From contig JAGRKS010000056.1 in NCBI GenBank assembly GCA_020442185.1, positions 1 to 64,000 of the forward strand: 64,000 nt of DNA, given 5' to 3'. This stretch comes from Hyphomicrobiaceae bacterium (GTDB lineage Bacteria > Pseudomonadota > Alphaproteobacteria > Rhizobiales > Hyphomicrobiaceae). Below, piece after piece: positions 63,458-64,000 of the stretch. The notes under the pieces are model-generated. The model did not search any database, was not told the origin of the DNA, and saw only the letters and a program-made list of their open reading frames with translations. Positions within the stretch are counted from its first letter, which is position 1. Every line of letters begins with the position of its first letter. The translations under genes and the position numbers were made by a program.

Positions 63458-64000
63458 CGCAGTGCCCTTGCGGCTTGACGGCGGAATGCCGGCGGATGAT
63501 TTCGATCGCATTAGCGGGACGCGTGTCTTACGTGGGGGGCTTGTTCCGCGGTCCTTCCGCTTGTGCCGTCGCGAGAAGCGGAACGAAAGCCACCGTCGAT
63601 GTCGGCAGCGGCTTCAAACCGTTCGCCGCGCCGCCGCGACAGCGTCTCGCACAGCGGGCGTGGAATGCAAAACTTTGCCGTGATGGATCGGAACGAAGCT
63701 CCGACGCGCGGCCACTCTGCCTGAGGTCCCCAACGCAATTATGGCGAACCGGGGTCGCGATCCAGCATCTCCGTCGGGGCGCGGCTGCGACATTTTAGGC
63801 GTGATGGGCGGATAGCTATCGCCGTGTGAAAGGCGGAGGCTGCGAGGCCTGCAGGTGCAGAGTTGGAATTGATGCCGTCGCGTCAGAGGATCCATCAACA
63901 CTCAATTTCTGGCTTGATCCATGGATTTGAAGCGTCATTTCCGGATCAGACCGCGAAAGGGCGACTGTCTGGATCGGCCGCGCTGATCCGATCGCTCTGT
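63458..64000. other. window edge without a supported gene
   Basis: 543 bases upstream of opgC up to the window end. No frame longer than about 110 codons and none with recognisable sequence. It should contain the opgC promoter, which I cannot place. Confidence 0.45.

Overview
The window reads as chromosome of an alphaproteobacterium, most likely of the order Hyphomicrobiales. This is inferred from gene content and order, not from a search. The supporting blocks are membrane cytochrome c / kdsB / prephenate dehydratase (42.2-44.7 kb), SRP RNA / dnaX / ybaB / UPF0314-type protein / recR (50.1-54.1 kb), a complete yejABEF transporter and a GcdH-type dehydrogenase. The DNA is GC-rich, genes are packed with many ATGA or TAATG stop/start overlaps, and I see no phage, insertion sequence or CRISPR array.

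Layout. 0-2.3 kb: tRNA-Gly and a divergent succinyl-CoA-ligase-like gene pair read leftward. 3.1-6.4 kb: an ATP-grasp / alpha-E / transglutaminase operon. 6.5-10.7 kb: a leftward polyprenyl-phosphate-sugar operon (GT2, ChbG/HpnK-type deacetylase, GtrA), with ugd reading away from it. 10.7-14.9 kb: a leftward type I secretion operon headed by a HlyC-like acyltransferase homologue. 15.2-20.1 kb: a phosphoribulokinase homologue with a destroyed ATP site, hrpB and gcdH. 20.2-28.5 kb: a periplasmic quinoprotein alcohol-oxidation locus containing a CXXCW-type protein, a beta-propeller, cytochrome c-550, a binding protein, a SoxYZ-like carrier, a metallohydrolase, a PQQ alcohol dehydrogenase with the lanthanide-type Asp pair, and a LuxR-type response regulator. 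28.7-34 kb: a TPR lipoprotein, a leucyl aminopeptidase / NlpC-P60 / zinc-ribbon operon, a small unknown and a GST. 34-42 kb: the yej operon with two tandem binding proteins. 44.8-48.7 kb: an SDR and a leftward copper-handling operon. 48.8-54.1 kb: nudC and the SRP RNA/dnaX/recR block. 54.5-63.5 kb: a more accessory region with a MATE transporter, two glycosyltransferases, a RimB-RimK-like fusion, an asparagine-synthase-type amidotransferase and OpgC.

The strongest unusual signals are homologues that keep their fold signatures but lose catalytic residues. The PRK homologue has no P-loop and carries D42S, H45R and K53E. The HlyC-like protein has Phe and Ala where HlyC has its His/Asp pair. The RimK-like half of a fusion lacks the central ATP-grasp lobe and the ExN metal motif. 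The quinoprotein locus also carries a nearly identical 17-bp element upstream of both the cytochrome gene and the alcohol dehydrogenase gene, a candidate shared operator.
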